From PUPG01 sp031323845 (lineage in GTDB: Bacteria > Bacteroidota > Bacteroidia > Bacteroidales > UBA7960), in contig JAVIYP010000030.1 in NCBI GenBank assembly GCA_031323845.1, positions 1-30,459 on the forward strand: 30,459 nt of DNA. Reading direction: 5' to 3'. The notes below the pieces were generated by a model that was not told the origin of the DNA, did no database searches, and saw nothing but the letters and a program-made list of their open reading frames with translations. The position numbers were made by a program, and so were the translations under genes. Position 1 is the stretch's first letter. Every line of letters begins with the position of its first letter. Shown one piece after another: positions 7,678 to 16,370 of this stretch.

Positions 7678-10641
7678 ATGAAAATAACGCTCTCTCTATT
7701 AATTTCTCTTTTTCTTTTTCTCTCCACAAAACCTGTTCATGCCGGTGTCCGGGGAGTGCCTGTGGGTTTCTCCATGATCAATCAGCGGAATCATCCGGAG
7801 TTGAAGTGGCAGAGTGTTGAAACTGAACACTTTATTATCAGCTTTCCTCAGCATTTAAGTGGTATTGAAGCCCAGGCCGCAGCCATCGCTGAGGCTACTT
7901 ATGAGGCATTGTCAGCCAATCTTGAGGTTGAGTTTGATTACAAAATCAGGATATTTCTAAGCGATGAGGATGAGATCATCAATGGTTTTGCGGTGCCTTT
8001 TCCGAGGGCATACACAAACATCTGGGTTTATCTGAACCAGGTTGCTGAAGCCTGGAGTGGTCCGGAGAAGTGGATGCGCACAGTGATTGCCCACGAGTTG
8101 GCCCACATATTTCACTTCGAGGCAGTGAGGTCAAACATCCCCCTGTTGGGCACGCTGGCTGTTGCGCCTTCCATGCCGGTTCCCTGGACGGAGGGGATTG
8201 CACAATATTATACCGAGCCATGGCATGCACTCCGGGGTGACGATCTGCTGCGCAAGGCCTTTTACGATGGCCGGCCATCCTATACCGATGGTACCTCGAT
8301 GCGTAACCGCGCTCTTATGTATGCTGCCGGCAATGCCCAGCTTCGCTATTTTGCCTCGGCTTATGGCGACTCCCTGGTTCCCAAAATATTGGCGCACAGG
8401 CAGGAGCCCCTGGGCGGCATCATCAGGTATCATAACTTTAACAAGGCCTTTAAAGATGTCGTGGATAAGCCTTTCAGTGACTTCGTGGATGAGTGGAGAC
8501 GGCACACGAATATTTACTACCACAGCCTTGCTTCCCAAATGGAGCGCAGTGACTCCCTGAATGCTGATCCTGAAGAAATTCCCGGTTTGTTTATCAGCGA
8601 TGTCCGCTACAGCCCCGATACCATGCTTATCGCAACCACTGGATTAAAATCGCGTGCGGAGCCTTATCAGCAGCTTATTGTGATCACCAACGACAGTTTG
8701 CGCAAACGTCGCGTACTGGCGGAAGGCAACTTTTTGACGCCGCTAAGCTGGAGTCCTGATGCCGGAAGCATTGCCTACGCATCCACCCGGAGAGGAAAAC
8801 ATGGATCGTTGCTGAACGATCTTTACCTGGTTGACGTGGAAACCGGACGCAGAGAAAGGCTCACCCATTCGAGAAGAGCTTCTTATCCACAGTTTTCTCC
8901 GGATGGTAAGCGTCTGTATTATGTGGTGAACGAGCAGGGTACAGGCAATATTTTCTACCGTGACCTGGAAGACGGCAGTGAATACCGGCTCACTTCTTAC
9001 GAAGGAGACGTTCAGCTTGGTCGCATTGACATGCATCCTGACGGTACGCACCTGGCGTTTGCGCGTTTCGAAGAAGACGGCAGCCGGCACATCATTGTGC
9101 TGGACCTGGTAACGGGTTCTGAGCTGTTATTTACGGAGGCCATGCACGACGACCGTTACCCGTTGTGGAGTCCGGACGGCCGGAAACTGGCCTATACCAG
9201 TTTGCGTGATCATGTGCCGAACCTGTTTGTGATCGAACCTTTTGCAGATATTATCAGGGAAGAACGCGTAACAGCCCTGTTTGCCGGCGGGACTGCCCTG
9301 CAATGGCTGCCTGCCGATTCTTTGCACCCTGAGGGCACGTTTGTGCTGCTGGGGTCGGATACCAAGCGCAATAATGAGGTCAGACGCATTGATGCAGCGC
9401 GCAGGGCCGCGGAGCCCGACCCGGTGCTTAATGCTTCTTACACACGGTGGCTGGATCATAAGCCCCCCAGTGCAATCGCTTCTCATATAGATGCTGATGA
9501 AAGTCTGATCCTTAATCGGTATGCCTACAACTCCTGGAAGAATATTTCGCACGTCAGCACCATTCCCTTTCCCTACTTCAGCAGCAGCAGCGACTATGGG
9601 CTGGGAGTCCTGTCGGTCTTCAGCGAACCTTTGTCAAAACATATGATTTCGCTGGCCGCTGCCGTTTCCTTTACCAAATTCCAGGACAACAGCCTGGTTT
9701 TTCTTGGCTATATCAACAACCAGCTTCGCCCTTCCATTAGCCTGAACCTCTACCACAACAGCTTCACCGGACGTTTTTATGAACGGGATTACCTGGTTAC
9801 GACCAATTCCGGGGCTTATGCACTGATCAGCCTGCCGCTTGACTGGATTGACAACGAATTTGTCCAGACGACACTGTATACCCGCTTGCGTTATGAGTAT
9901 ACGGATGCACAACGTTTCTGGGACCGAAGCCCGGTTGATCTTGGTGCTCCTTCCAATGGCTGGCAGCAGGATGTCAGACTTGGTCTGCGACTGAACAAGC
10001 AGAAACCTTACGTACACCGCAACATTCATCCCCTGGCGGGGTGGGGCCTTGAAACCCGTGTAACCATAGCCTCTGCGGCATTCGGCGGAGAAACGGAATA
10101 CATCCGTCCCGACATCTTGGGCTATGTCATCCTGCCCGGACTGTCCGATCATCGTTTTTATCTGTATGGTCGTGCCATCGCACAATGGGGTGATGCCTTC
10201 CCGCAGGATTATGTCGGTTTCAGCCGATACGACGACATTCAGTTTGGCGGTGTTATGGCAGGACTTGACTTTCTTTATTCGGATACGGAGCGGGTCAGGG
10301 GCTACCGCGATTACGAGACCGGTGATCGTCTGCTGTTTGGCACTCTGGAATACCGGATACCTTTTATTGATGATCTGGACACCAAGTTGCTGGGTGTCGT
10401 TTCGTTGGGACGCACCACGCTGTCTGCCTTCGTTGACGGAGGTCTGGTGTGGAATGAGGATATGCTGCCCGGAGACGATGCGGTAAAACGCGCCGGTGCC
10501 GGACTGGAACTGAAAAACATTCTTGATTTCGGCGGTCTGCAGATCCTTCACAGCCTGGGTCTGGCCCAGCCGGTGAACAAAATCGGCAAGGACGATTCCT
10601 ATGAACTCTATTATCGGGTAAGGGCTGTGGTGCCGTTCTGA
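7678..10641 (+). CDS. Peptidase-MA-like protease / TolB-type propeller / outer-membrane barrel fusion
   Basis: The protein has 987 residues. The signal peptide is residues 1 to about 22 (LSLLISLFLFLS, cleavage near VHA). Residues about 40-270 form a gluzincin-like domain: H139-E-L-A-H143 gives the HExxH zinc motif, and E172 in WTEGIAQYY, 29 residues after H143, is the probable third ligand, as in peptidase MA-like domains. Residues about 290-600 contain repeated PD40/TolB motifs (SPDAGSIAYAS, SPDGKRLYYV, HPDGTHLAFA, SPDGRKLAYTS). From about 640 to the end, alternating strands and a final aromatic residue (RVRAVVPF) resemble a surface-antigen/Omp85-type barrel. Related Bacteroidota proteins with this order are known as uncharacterised PD40-containing proteins. 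It likely sits in the outer membrane with the protease and propeller on one side; the side is not determined. It has its own promoter-like box and converges on the repeat protein. Confidence 0.88.
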   Translation: MKITLSLLISLFLFLSTKPVHAGVRGVPVGFSMINQRNHPELKWQSVETEHFIISFPQHLSGIEAQAAAIAEATYEALSANLEVEFDYKIRIFLSDEDEIINGFAVPFPRAYTNIWVYLNQVAEAWSGPEKWMRTVIAHELAHIFHFEAVRSNIPLLGTLAVAPSMPVPWTEGIAQYYTEPWHALRGDDLLRKAFYDGRPSYTDGTSMRNRALMYAAGNAQLRYFASAYGDSLVPKILAHRQEPLGGIIRYHNFNKAFKDVVDKPFSDFVDEWRRHTNIYYHSLASQMERSDSLNADPEEIPGLFISDVRYSPDTMLIATTGLKSRAEPYQQLIVITNDSLRKRRVLAEGNFLTPLSWSPDAGSIAYASTRRGKHGSLLNDLYLVDVETGRRERLTHSRRASYPQFSPDGKRLYYVVNEQGTGNIFYRDLEDGSEYRLTSYEGDVQLGRIDMHPDGTHLAFARFEEDGSRHIIVLDLVTGSELLFTEAMHDDRYPLWSPDGRKLAYTSLRDHVPNLFVIEPFADIIREERVTALFAGGTALQWLPADSLHPEGTFVLLGSDTKRNNEVRRIDAARRAAEPDPVLNASYTRWLDHKPPSAIASHIDADESLILNRYAYNSWKNISHVSTIPFPYFSSSSDYGLGVLSVFSEPLSKHMISLAAAVSFTKFQDNSLVFLGYINNQLRPSISLNLYHNSFTGRFYERDYLVTTNSGAYALISLPLDWIDNEFVQTTLYTRLRYEYTDAQRFWDRSPVDLGAPSNGWQQDVRLGLRLNKQKPYVHRNIHPLAGWGLETRVTIASAAFGGETEYIRPDILGYVILPGLSDHRFYLYGRAIAQWGDAFPQDYVGFSRYDDIQFGGVMAGLDFLYSDTERVRGYRDYETGDRLLFGTLEYRIPFIDDLDTKLLGVVSLGRTTLSAFVDGGLVWNEDMLPGDDAVKRAGAGLELKNILDFGGLQILHSLGLAQPVNKIGKDDSYELYYRVRAVVPF

Positions 10642-10701
10642 AAAAGGTTTGCTGCTGCTTTCGTGTGTTGCTGAAGCCCGGATGCCGGTTGCTGTGGATT
10701 G

Positions 10702-12012
10702 CTATCTTAAGATCCACCGCACTCCCAGACGGGCACCTGCCCACCACTCAGAAACGTGATCGCTGCGCTCCCTTCCAAATAGTTTGTATGGAGCGAGTCT
10801 CAGATCGTCAAAGAGTATCAGCGCCTCGTTATCCCTAAATCTTTGGTTATACAAAACAGGGCCCGCAAACCATTCAACATGCTGATTCTGCCGGTAAGCA
10901 AAAAGCACCCTTAGCTCGTTCAGGTGGTGGTTGAAGGCACTGTCCCACCATTTGTCCTGGCGATGCAGCTGGTAGCTGTGCGCTTCTATCTGAAGCGCGT
11001 TCGTCTCTGATAATTGCAGGTGGGAGCCTATACCGTAGCCTGTAACCCAGGCAAGCTCATCGTGCAGTGGCAAATGTCCGATGCTGAAAATGTTATAGAA
11101 TGCCGGCACACCTATTTTAAAGGAAAGGCTGGCAATGAGTGCATCCGATACGCCCATCTCAAATTGCCGCAAGCCACCTCTTCTGGTGATGCTCAGAAAA
11201 CCTATGGGAAGTCCGCTGATGGTGTCGGAAATATTGATAAACCCGAGCTGAATGCCCTCCACCGTGCCGGCTATATTCATGAATCCCGCCACCTGAAGCC
11301 CCTGAAGCTTGCCTGCGGTGTTCATAAAGCCCGCAAGCTGGGTGCCCTGCATCAGGTCTTTGGAGAAATTCCCAAACCCTGCCAGCATCAAGCCTCTTGA
11401 CACATCATTGTATGCATTGGCAAAACCGGCCACAAAGATGCCCTCGGCCTCGCCTCCTGTTGTGTTCATAAAGCCGGCAACCGTTATGCCTGAGAAATCC
11501 CTGCGGTAAAAGTTTCCAAAACCGGCATAGGAGATGCCCTCAACATTGCCTCCTATGGCATTCATGAAGCCGGCGGCCATCAATCCGTCTTTGGATCCCC
11601 CGGCGACATTCATAAAGCCTGCAGCACGCAAGCCCCCGGCATTGCCCCTCATCACATTCATGAAACCTGCAAGTTGCAAACCCCTGGAACTGCCGTTGAC
11701 AATATTGCCAAAACCTGCCAGCTGCAGGCCCTCCACCGGACCCAGGTTGATGTTCGCAAAATAGGCCATCTCAAAGCCTTCAATACCCCCGTTTATGCCG
11801 GCAAACATATTGATGCTCGTGCGATAACGGTAGTTGATGCTCTGTGTCCCGTCCGTGCCCAGCATCGGAAACAGGCTGAGCTGAAACGGCTTCAGCGGCT
11901 TTAAGTCCGATCCTGCCGTGTGATACGCTTCCTGAACGTTGTGCAGTCCTGCATGCGCCTGACCGTTGTGTGCTGCCAGAAATCCTAACAGACATAAGAT
12001 AAATGCCTTCAT
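10702..12012 (-). CDS. Surface protein with 16-residue AGF repeats (LA_2272-like)
   Basis: From the ATG at 12012 the protein has 436 residues and starts with a signal peptide (MKAFILCLLGFLAA, cleavage near AHA). An in-frame ATG at 12039 would add nine residues. Residues about 79-280 hold about 12 repeats with a 16-residue period and consensus GLQLAGFMNxxGGxxE, for example GLQLAGFGNIVNGSSR and GLMAAGFMNAIGGNVE. This looks like the surface repeat family first described in Leptospira as LA_2272; assignment by motif only. Such short regular repeats suggest a beta-solenoid (inference). The remaining C-terminal 150 residues alternate polar and aromatic residues and end GARLGVRWILR, suggesting outer-membrane strands. 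It follows the TonB-dependent receptor on the same strand after 92 bp, so they may be co-transcribed. Function unknown. Confidence 0.85.
   Translation of the reverse strand: MKAFILCLLGFLAAHNGQAHAGLHNVQEAYHTAGSDLKPLKPFQLSLFPMLGTDGTQSINYRYRTSINMFAGINGGIEGFEMAYFANINLGPVEGLQLAGFGNIVNGSSRGLQLAGFMNVMRGNAGGLRAAGFMNVAGGSKDGLMAAGFMNAIGGNVEGISYAGFGNFYRRDFSGITVAGFMNTTGGEAEGIFVAGFANAYNDVSRGLMLAGFGNFSKDLMQGTQLAGFMNTAGKLQGLQVAGFMNIAGTVEGIQLGFINISDTISGLPIGFLSITRRGGLRQFEMGVSDALIASLSFKIGVPAFYNIFSIGHLPLHDELAWVTGYGIGSHLQLSETNALQIEAHSYQLHRQDKWWDSAFNHHLNELRVLFAYRQNQHVEWFAGPVLYNQRFRDNEALILFDDLRLAPYKLFGRERSDHVSEWWAGARLGVRWILR
11173..11778 (-). repeat. Degenerate 48-bp coding repeats (16-residue protein repeats)
   Basis: Within the surface repeat protein, about 12 consecutive 48-bp units encode the 16-residue AGF[MG]N motif. 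DNA identity between units is moderate (recurring plus-strand TTCATGAAGCCGGC-type words). The protein pattern is conserved while codons vary, so the repeats are old and under protein-level constraint. The last two units (GIQLGFINIS, GLPIGFLSIT) have lost one residue. Confidence 0.85.
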
Positions 12013-12104
12013 TGTCGTGTAGCTATTAAGATGAAACATTGGTGCTTTTTGCTTTGTTGATGATCAGATGCTTTGTTGCTTGTGGTTTATCTCTTTTTGA
12101 AATG

Positions 12105-14492
12105 TCAGAAATAGATCCTGTAGGTCATCATAGGCATAAAGCCCATCTGGTATGAAGTAGTAACTTCCTGCTTGCTGTTGTTCCAATTTTCTGTGAATAC
12201 ATTCTGACGGTTGGTCATGTTCTGAAGATCGAGTGCCCATTCCTGGTTGATGTTACGACCGTTGAGTCGGAACGTGACACGCCCGTTAAGCCTGAAATAA
12301 TCGGGATGTTTTTTCTCATAAGCTTCATCCCACTTATATCTTGCACTGTTTTCAGCAATCGAACGTTCAACATCGATTTCGAGATAGCGGTTTCCGCCGG
12401 CATAGACCATTTTTATGTCTGCCGAGAGCAACGAACGCTGACCGATCTTCCACTCATATCCTGTTAAAGCATTGAAAATAAAGTTGTTGTTAAAAGCTGA
12501 ATTGCGCCAGATGCCGTCGTAGCCCCTGTATCCGGCATCAAAAACTGAGGCGGTCACCAGGTAATAAAAGCCTTTGTGCAGGAACTTCTCCAGTGTTATT
12601 TCAACGCCCTTGTTTTCTCCTATGCCGGAATTTTCCATATCTGCAAAGAACCAGTAATTGAAAGAACCGCCCTGGCTGATCAGCGAAAACTCGGGCCTGC
12701 ACCAGCTCACCGGAATGTTGAACAGCTTTTGGTAGTATATCTCGGTTTTCAGCCTGTGTCCTTCACCCAGCAGCCTGTCATAACCGCCTACCAGGTGCAG
12801 GCTGCGCGAAAAGCCGAGGTGCTCGTTCGTATTTTGCGTGTATGTGCCGTTATCGCCCGTATGTCCTTGTGAAAAATAGACGCCTTTCATCTGCATCTGG
12901 CTGTGCAGCCCGGCACCTAAACTCAGCGACTGCTTCGGAGCAAAAGACCACCGCAGCCCAAATCGTGGTTCAACGGCATAGGTGTCGTTCAAAAAGAGGT
13001 AGGCAGCGTGTACGCCTGTGCTGATGGAAAGCTCATCCGAAAAGCGGTGGTTCCATTCGGCAAACCACCTGGCCATATTCATGGAGCCGGTAGTGTTGAT
13101 GTAGTAAAGATAGTCACCGGTGCTGTGCTGGTATTCCTGTCCGACGTACCTGAGGTCGTAATGATTCAGGATGATTCCCGTGTTCAGGAAGTTGCGGGCG
13201 TTGAATCGCTGCGAATACCTGGTGGAAAAGGTGTAGGTTATCTCACCCAGGTCTTCCAGGATGTTGGGCTGGTCAAGACTGTCGCTAAGTTCAAAGATGT
13301 CTGCCATTCCGCGGATCCCGGAAACTGCCAGGGTATTGACGAAGCGGACGTCGTTGCTTATGTAGTGTACATGGCTGATTCCGGTTACACCCATCCTGTT
13401 GCCGTAGTACAGGTCGGTGCCTGCGAAGCCATACTGGGCATCGTCTTCACGGCTGTCGAGCATGGCAATTTCGTTGTCGCCGCCCAGTCCGAATACCGTC
13501 AGCCGGCCGCGATCGAGAGGCAGGTTAATTTTGAAGGAGATGTCCTTGTATTTGGGGATGGCGGCACCTGTACCGAAGCTCATGCCGGCAGCGTGAAGTA
13601 CTTCAAGGGTGCTGTAGCGCACATTCACCAGGTATGAGGCTCTTCTTTTTGCTGAGAAAGGGCCTTCGGCGCCCAGCTCAAGGCCGTTGAATCCGACCTG
13701 CCCCATGAATTCGTGACGTTCGTTGTTACCGTTGCGCATGCGCAGGTCGAAAGCCCCTGCCAGTGCATTGCCGAATTCGGCAGGAAAGGCAGCCGTATAA
13801 AAGTCCGAGTTGTCGAGGTGGTTGTTGTTGATCATGCTTACCGGTCCGCCGGTTGATCCGATAGAACCAAAATGGTTGGGGTTGGGTATCTCAACGCCCT
13901 CCAGCCTCCAGAGCAGACTCAGCGGCGAATTTCCCCGGATGATGATGTCGTTCCGCTGGTCGGAGGCAGAAGAGACACCGGCAAAATTGGCCGCCATGCG
14001 CGAAGGATCACCGAGGCTGCCGGCATAACGCTCGGTCTCATCAATGGTAAACGACCGCGCACTGACCATGGCCATCTCGTTAATGGCCTGGTCTTTCCTT
14101 ATCTCAGGACGCACTTCAACATCTGAAAGCATATACACCTGCTCCTCAAGCCTTACCGTAATTACCAGCTCTCTCCCCGAACTTATCAGCAGGTTTTGCA
14201 ACACACTGCTTTTGTATCCCATCATACTGACCTGAATGTCAAGGCGGCCAACAGGCATGTGTTCAAAACGAAACTCACCCTCAGTATCCGTTGATGCGCC
14301 TTTTAACGGGTCTGAACCAAGTATGATCACGGTGGCCCCTGGTAAAGGCAATTCCGTGTATGCGTCAAGCACCCTCCCCCTGAAATTCTGAGTGAACTCA
14401 CCCGGGTAAAGCGAAAGGTGAAGCGTTGCAAGCAGGGCGGTGAGAAGACACAACTTCATGAGATAAGCGGTTTTCAATATTTTGTGTAGCAT
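12105..14492 (-). CDS. TonB-dependent receptor with carboxypeptidase-regulatory-like domain
   Basis: The protein has 795 residues. The signal region is about residues 1-33; an alternative start at 14459 (MKLCLLTALLATLHLSL) also gives a signal peptide. Residues about 35-120 are a CarboxypepD_reg-like domain (RGRVLDAYTELPLPGATVII and DTEGEFRF). Residues about 125-250 are the plug: DQRNDIIIRGNSPLSLLWRL and the GVEIPNPNHF segment. The rest is the 22-strand barrel, ending MTYRIYF with a terminal Phe. This kind of receptor imports or binds ligands such as siderophores, glycans or peptides using energy from TonB. No SusD partner or TonB/ExbBD gene is nearby, so the ligand is unknown. The 16-residue repeat protein follows it by 92 bp. 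Confidence 0.93.
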   Translation of the reverse strand: MLHKILKTAYLMKLCLLTALLATLHLSLYPGEFTQNFRGRVLDAYTELPLPGATVIILGSDPLKGASTDTEGEFRFEHMPVGRLDIQVSMMGYKSSVLQNLLISSGRELVITVRLEEQVYMLSDVEVRPEIRKDQAINEMAMVSARSFTIDETERYAGSLGDPSRMAANFAGVSSASDQRNDIIIRGNSPLSLLWRLEGVEIPNPNHFGSIGSTGGPVSMINNNHLDNSDFYTAAFPAEFGNALAGAFDLRMRNGNNERHEFMGQVGFNGLELGAEGPFSAKRRASYLVNVRYSTLEVLHAAGMSFGTGAAIPKYKDISFKINLPLDRGRLTVFGLGGDNEIAMLDSREDDAQYGFAGTDLYYGNRMGVTGISHVHYISNDVRFVNTLAVSGIRGMADIFELSDSLDQPNILEDLGEITYTFSTRYSQRFNARNFLNTGIILNHYDLRYVGQEYQHSTGDYLYYINTTGSMNMARWFAEWNHRFSDELSISTGVHAAYLFLNDTYAVEPRFGLRWSFAPKQSLSLGAGLHSQMQMKGVYFSQGHTGDNGTYTQNTNEHLGFSRSLHLVGGYDRLLGEGHRLKTEIYYQKLFNIPVSWCRPEFSLISQGGSFNYWFFADMENSGIGENKGVEITLEKFLHKGFYYLVTASVFDAGYRGYDGIWRNSAFNNNFIFNALTGYEWKIGQRSLLSADIKMVYAGGNRYLEIDVERSIAENSARYKWDEAYEKKHPDYFRLNGRVTFRLNGRNINQEWALDLQNMTNRQNVFTENWNNSKQEVTTSYQMGFMPMMTYRIYF

Positions 14493-14718
14493 GAGCGTTC
14501 TTAATTACGATCACTTTCACAATAAAAATCGTGCCAAAGCACTTAACCTTCCATGATAAAAGTACATACCCTGGTTTACCGGCATATCACAGTGTTCGAA
14601 TGGTTACAAAAGATGTTCGATAGCGTGCAGTCTGACCACAGCAAAATGAACTTCACGGATAGATTGAAGCAATGTCCCCCGGCTGGCTTAATGATTCTTA
14701 TGGATATTCGACCGGTCT

Positions 14719-15945
14719 TTATTTTTTAAATCTCTGCCACTTCAGGTAAGTGAGGCTTCTCCACAGCCATTCGAATGGCCCGTAACGGAAATGCTTCAGC
14801 CAAAGCATACTGAAAGGTATTTGCAACCCATAAATAATGAGTGCCAGGATCAGTCCCTGCCAGGGCACCACTTTTGCATACAAGCCTAACCCGTAACTAT
14901 AAAAAACAAAAGAAGCAATAATGCTGTGCAGCAGGTAGTTGGTCAGGGCCATGCGACCGATTGAAGAGAGGTATCTCCATAGTCGCGAAAAGTATCCCTT
15001 TTCATAAAGGATGATGATACCTGAAACATAGGCCAGGCTTAAGGCAGGGCCGCCGAAAGCGCTTAAGAACATAGCCAAAAGTGATAGATTCGATGGAAAG
15101 TATATGTCTGAAAAGAGAGACGCCCAGGCGGTGAAGAGGTTAATCGGAATGCCTGCGATAAATCCCCAGAAACAAAGCTTGCGGAACATGGGTAAATGCT
15201 CTTTCAGGTTTTTTACGTATCCCTTGCGGGCGGCAAATTGTCCGAAGAGGAACATTCCAAGGATATTTACATGAAAAAATAAGACACCTCCTAAAACAAG
15301 AGAGTATTCCTGCAGGCGCATCCTCATCATTTCCATAAAAGTGCCTTCCCGGTAAACGGAAATGGCGTTTTCTATCTGGTTTAGAAACAACACGTCTCTT
15401 TGCCGGAAAGATTCTTCCATGGCCAGTTTTGCTTCAGGAACCAAAGAAATCAGCACTGCCAGTCCGAGAAAAACCACCGGGATCATAATAAAAACCAATG
15501 CCCAAAGGATCAGGCTTTCGTTTCGCACCTTGCGGAACAGCATCAGGATAAATCCTGCCAGTGCATAAAACAGGAGAATGTCGCCCGGCCATAGCAACAG
15601 GATATGCGCCGCACCGAAGAATAAAAGGACTAAAAGCCTTCGTGCAAAAAGCCCAGACAGCGGTTTTCCATCCTCTTGTCTTTTGTTGATGAATAACCAG
15701 AATCCATATCCGAACAACATCGAAAACAAAACGTAGAACTTGCCTTCAAAAAAAGTTGTAATGAAGAATCTGGTTACTATGTCTGCAGGTTCTGTCCAGA
15801 GCGAATTGTTGGATATCAGTGAAGCGATAGGGGAGTTGTACCACATAATATTCACCATGAGGATGCCGAAAATGGCAAAGCCCCTGAGCACATCCAGCAT
15901 AAAGATACGCTCATGCGACCGGGTAGGAGAAGGTCTTGTTTCCAT
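14719..15945 (-). CDS. DUF418 family membrane protein (YeiB-like)
   Basis: The protein has 408 residues. The N-terminus reads ERIFMLDVLRGFAIFGILMV, the hallmark of DUF418/YeiB and related acyltransferase-like membrane proteins (LDxLRG followed by a membrane helix). About 8-10 hydrophobic segments are visible. The C-terminal section carries YGPFEWLWRSLTYLKWQ, matching the conserved GPxEWLWR ending of DUF418. The family is inner-membrane and its substrate is unknown. The start at 15945 gives a 15-residue N-terminal extension before Met16; that Met is an alternative start. The 226-bp gap to the TonB receptor gene (14493-14718) shows no clear gene or regulatory motif. Confidence 0.92.
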   Translation of the reverse strand: METRPSPTRSHERIFMLDVLRGFAIFGILMVNIMWYNSPIASLISNNSLWTEPADIVTRFFITTFFEGKFYVLFSMLFGYGFWLFINKRQEDGKPLSGLFARRLLVLLFFGAAHILLLWPGDILLFYALAGFILMLFRKVRNESLILWALVFIMIPVVFLGLAVLISLVPEAKLAMEESFRQRDVLFLNQIENAISVYREGTFMEMMRMRLQEYSLVLGGVLFFHVNILGMFLFGQFAARKGYVKNLKEHLPMFRKLCFWGFIAGIPINLFTAWASLFSDIYFPSNLSLLAMFLSAFGGPALSLAYVSGIIILYEKGYFSRLWRYLSSIGRMALTNYLLHSIIASFVFYSYGLGLYAKVVPWQGLILALIIYGLQIPFSMLWLKHFRYGPFEWLWRSLTYLKWQRFKK

Positions 15946-16370
15946 AAAGTTTGGTTGCAGTTGAGTTTGACGTTAACTAGTTATTAATTAATGATATATA
16001 TGATGAGAAATGATTTCAAATAAAAACCCCTTGTCGCAGAAGTTAGAAAATACATCGGCAAATGTACAAAATATCGCTTATTTTTGAAATGCGAAAACTG
16101 CGATGCTCATCTGAAGGCGGGCATCATCGGGCCACAGGAAAGTATACTTTTGATGGATGGCAAAATGGGTTTGTCGCAATGGCAGCATATCTTTCTGTGT
16201 GAATTTGACGGTCCGCGCGACAGGCGGGAGGTTGTTGTTACAGTATCCGCAATTTCATGAACGCCTTCGCCTGGTATCAGTAATAATTTTCAGTTGTTGC
16301 ATTTGATTTATGTGTATCTTGGATGTTTTTAACGGGAATGATGTATTCAGTAACTAATAATCTGTAAATT
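15946..16370. other. 425-bp intergenic region between divergent genes, with an ATG-less open frame
   Basis: This gap separates the reverse DUF418 gene from the forward nuclease gene and should hold both promoters. No perfect TAnnTTTG box was found. TATCTTGG at 16315-16322 is a one-mismatch candidate for the forward gene with a TTG at 16294-16296. A forward frame from 16024 to 16260 is open for 78 codons without an ATG near its start and could be a gene remnant, though such a length can arise by chance. The first ATG in it is midway. No known family was recognised. Confidence 0.3.

Noticed and set aside
7497..7820. ORF of 107 codons beginning with TED repeats
   Set aside because: It is a translation of the 41-bp repeat array followed by the out-of-frame start of the protease-fusion gene; it has no family signal.
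9634..10551. 305-codon reverse ORF inside the protease-propeller-barrel gene
   Set aside because: It is antisense to a well-supported coding region with clear motifs and has no recognisable domain of its own.
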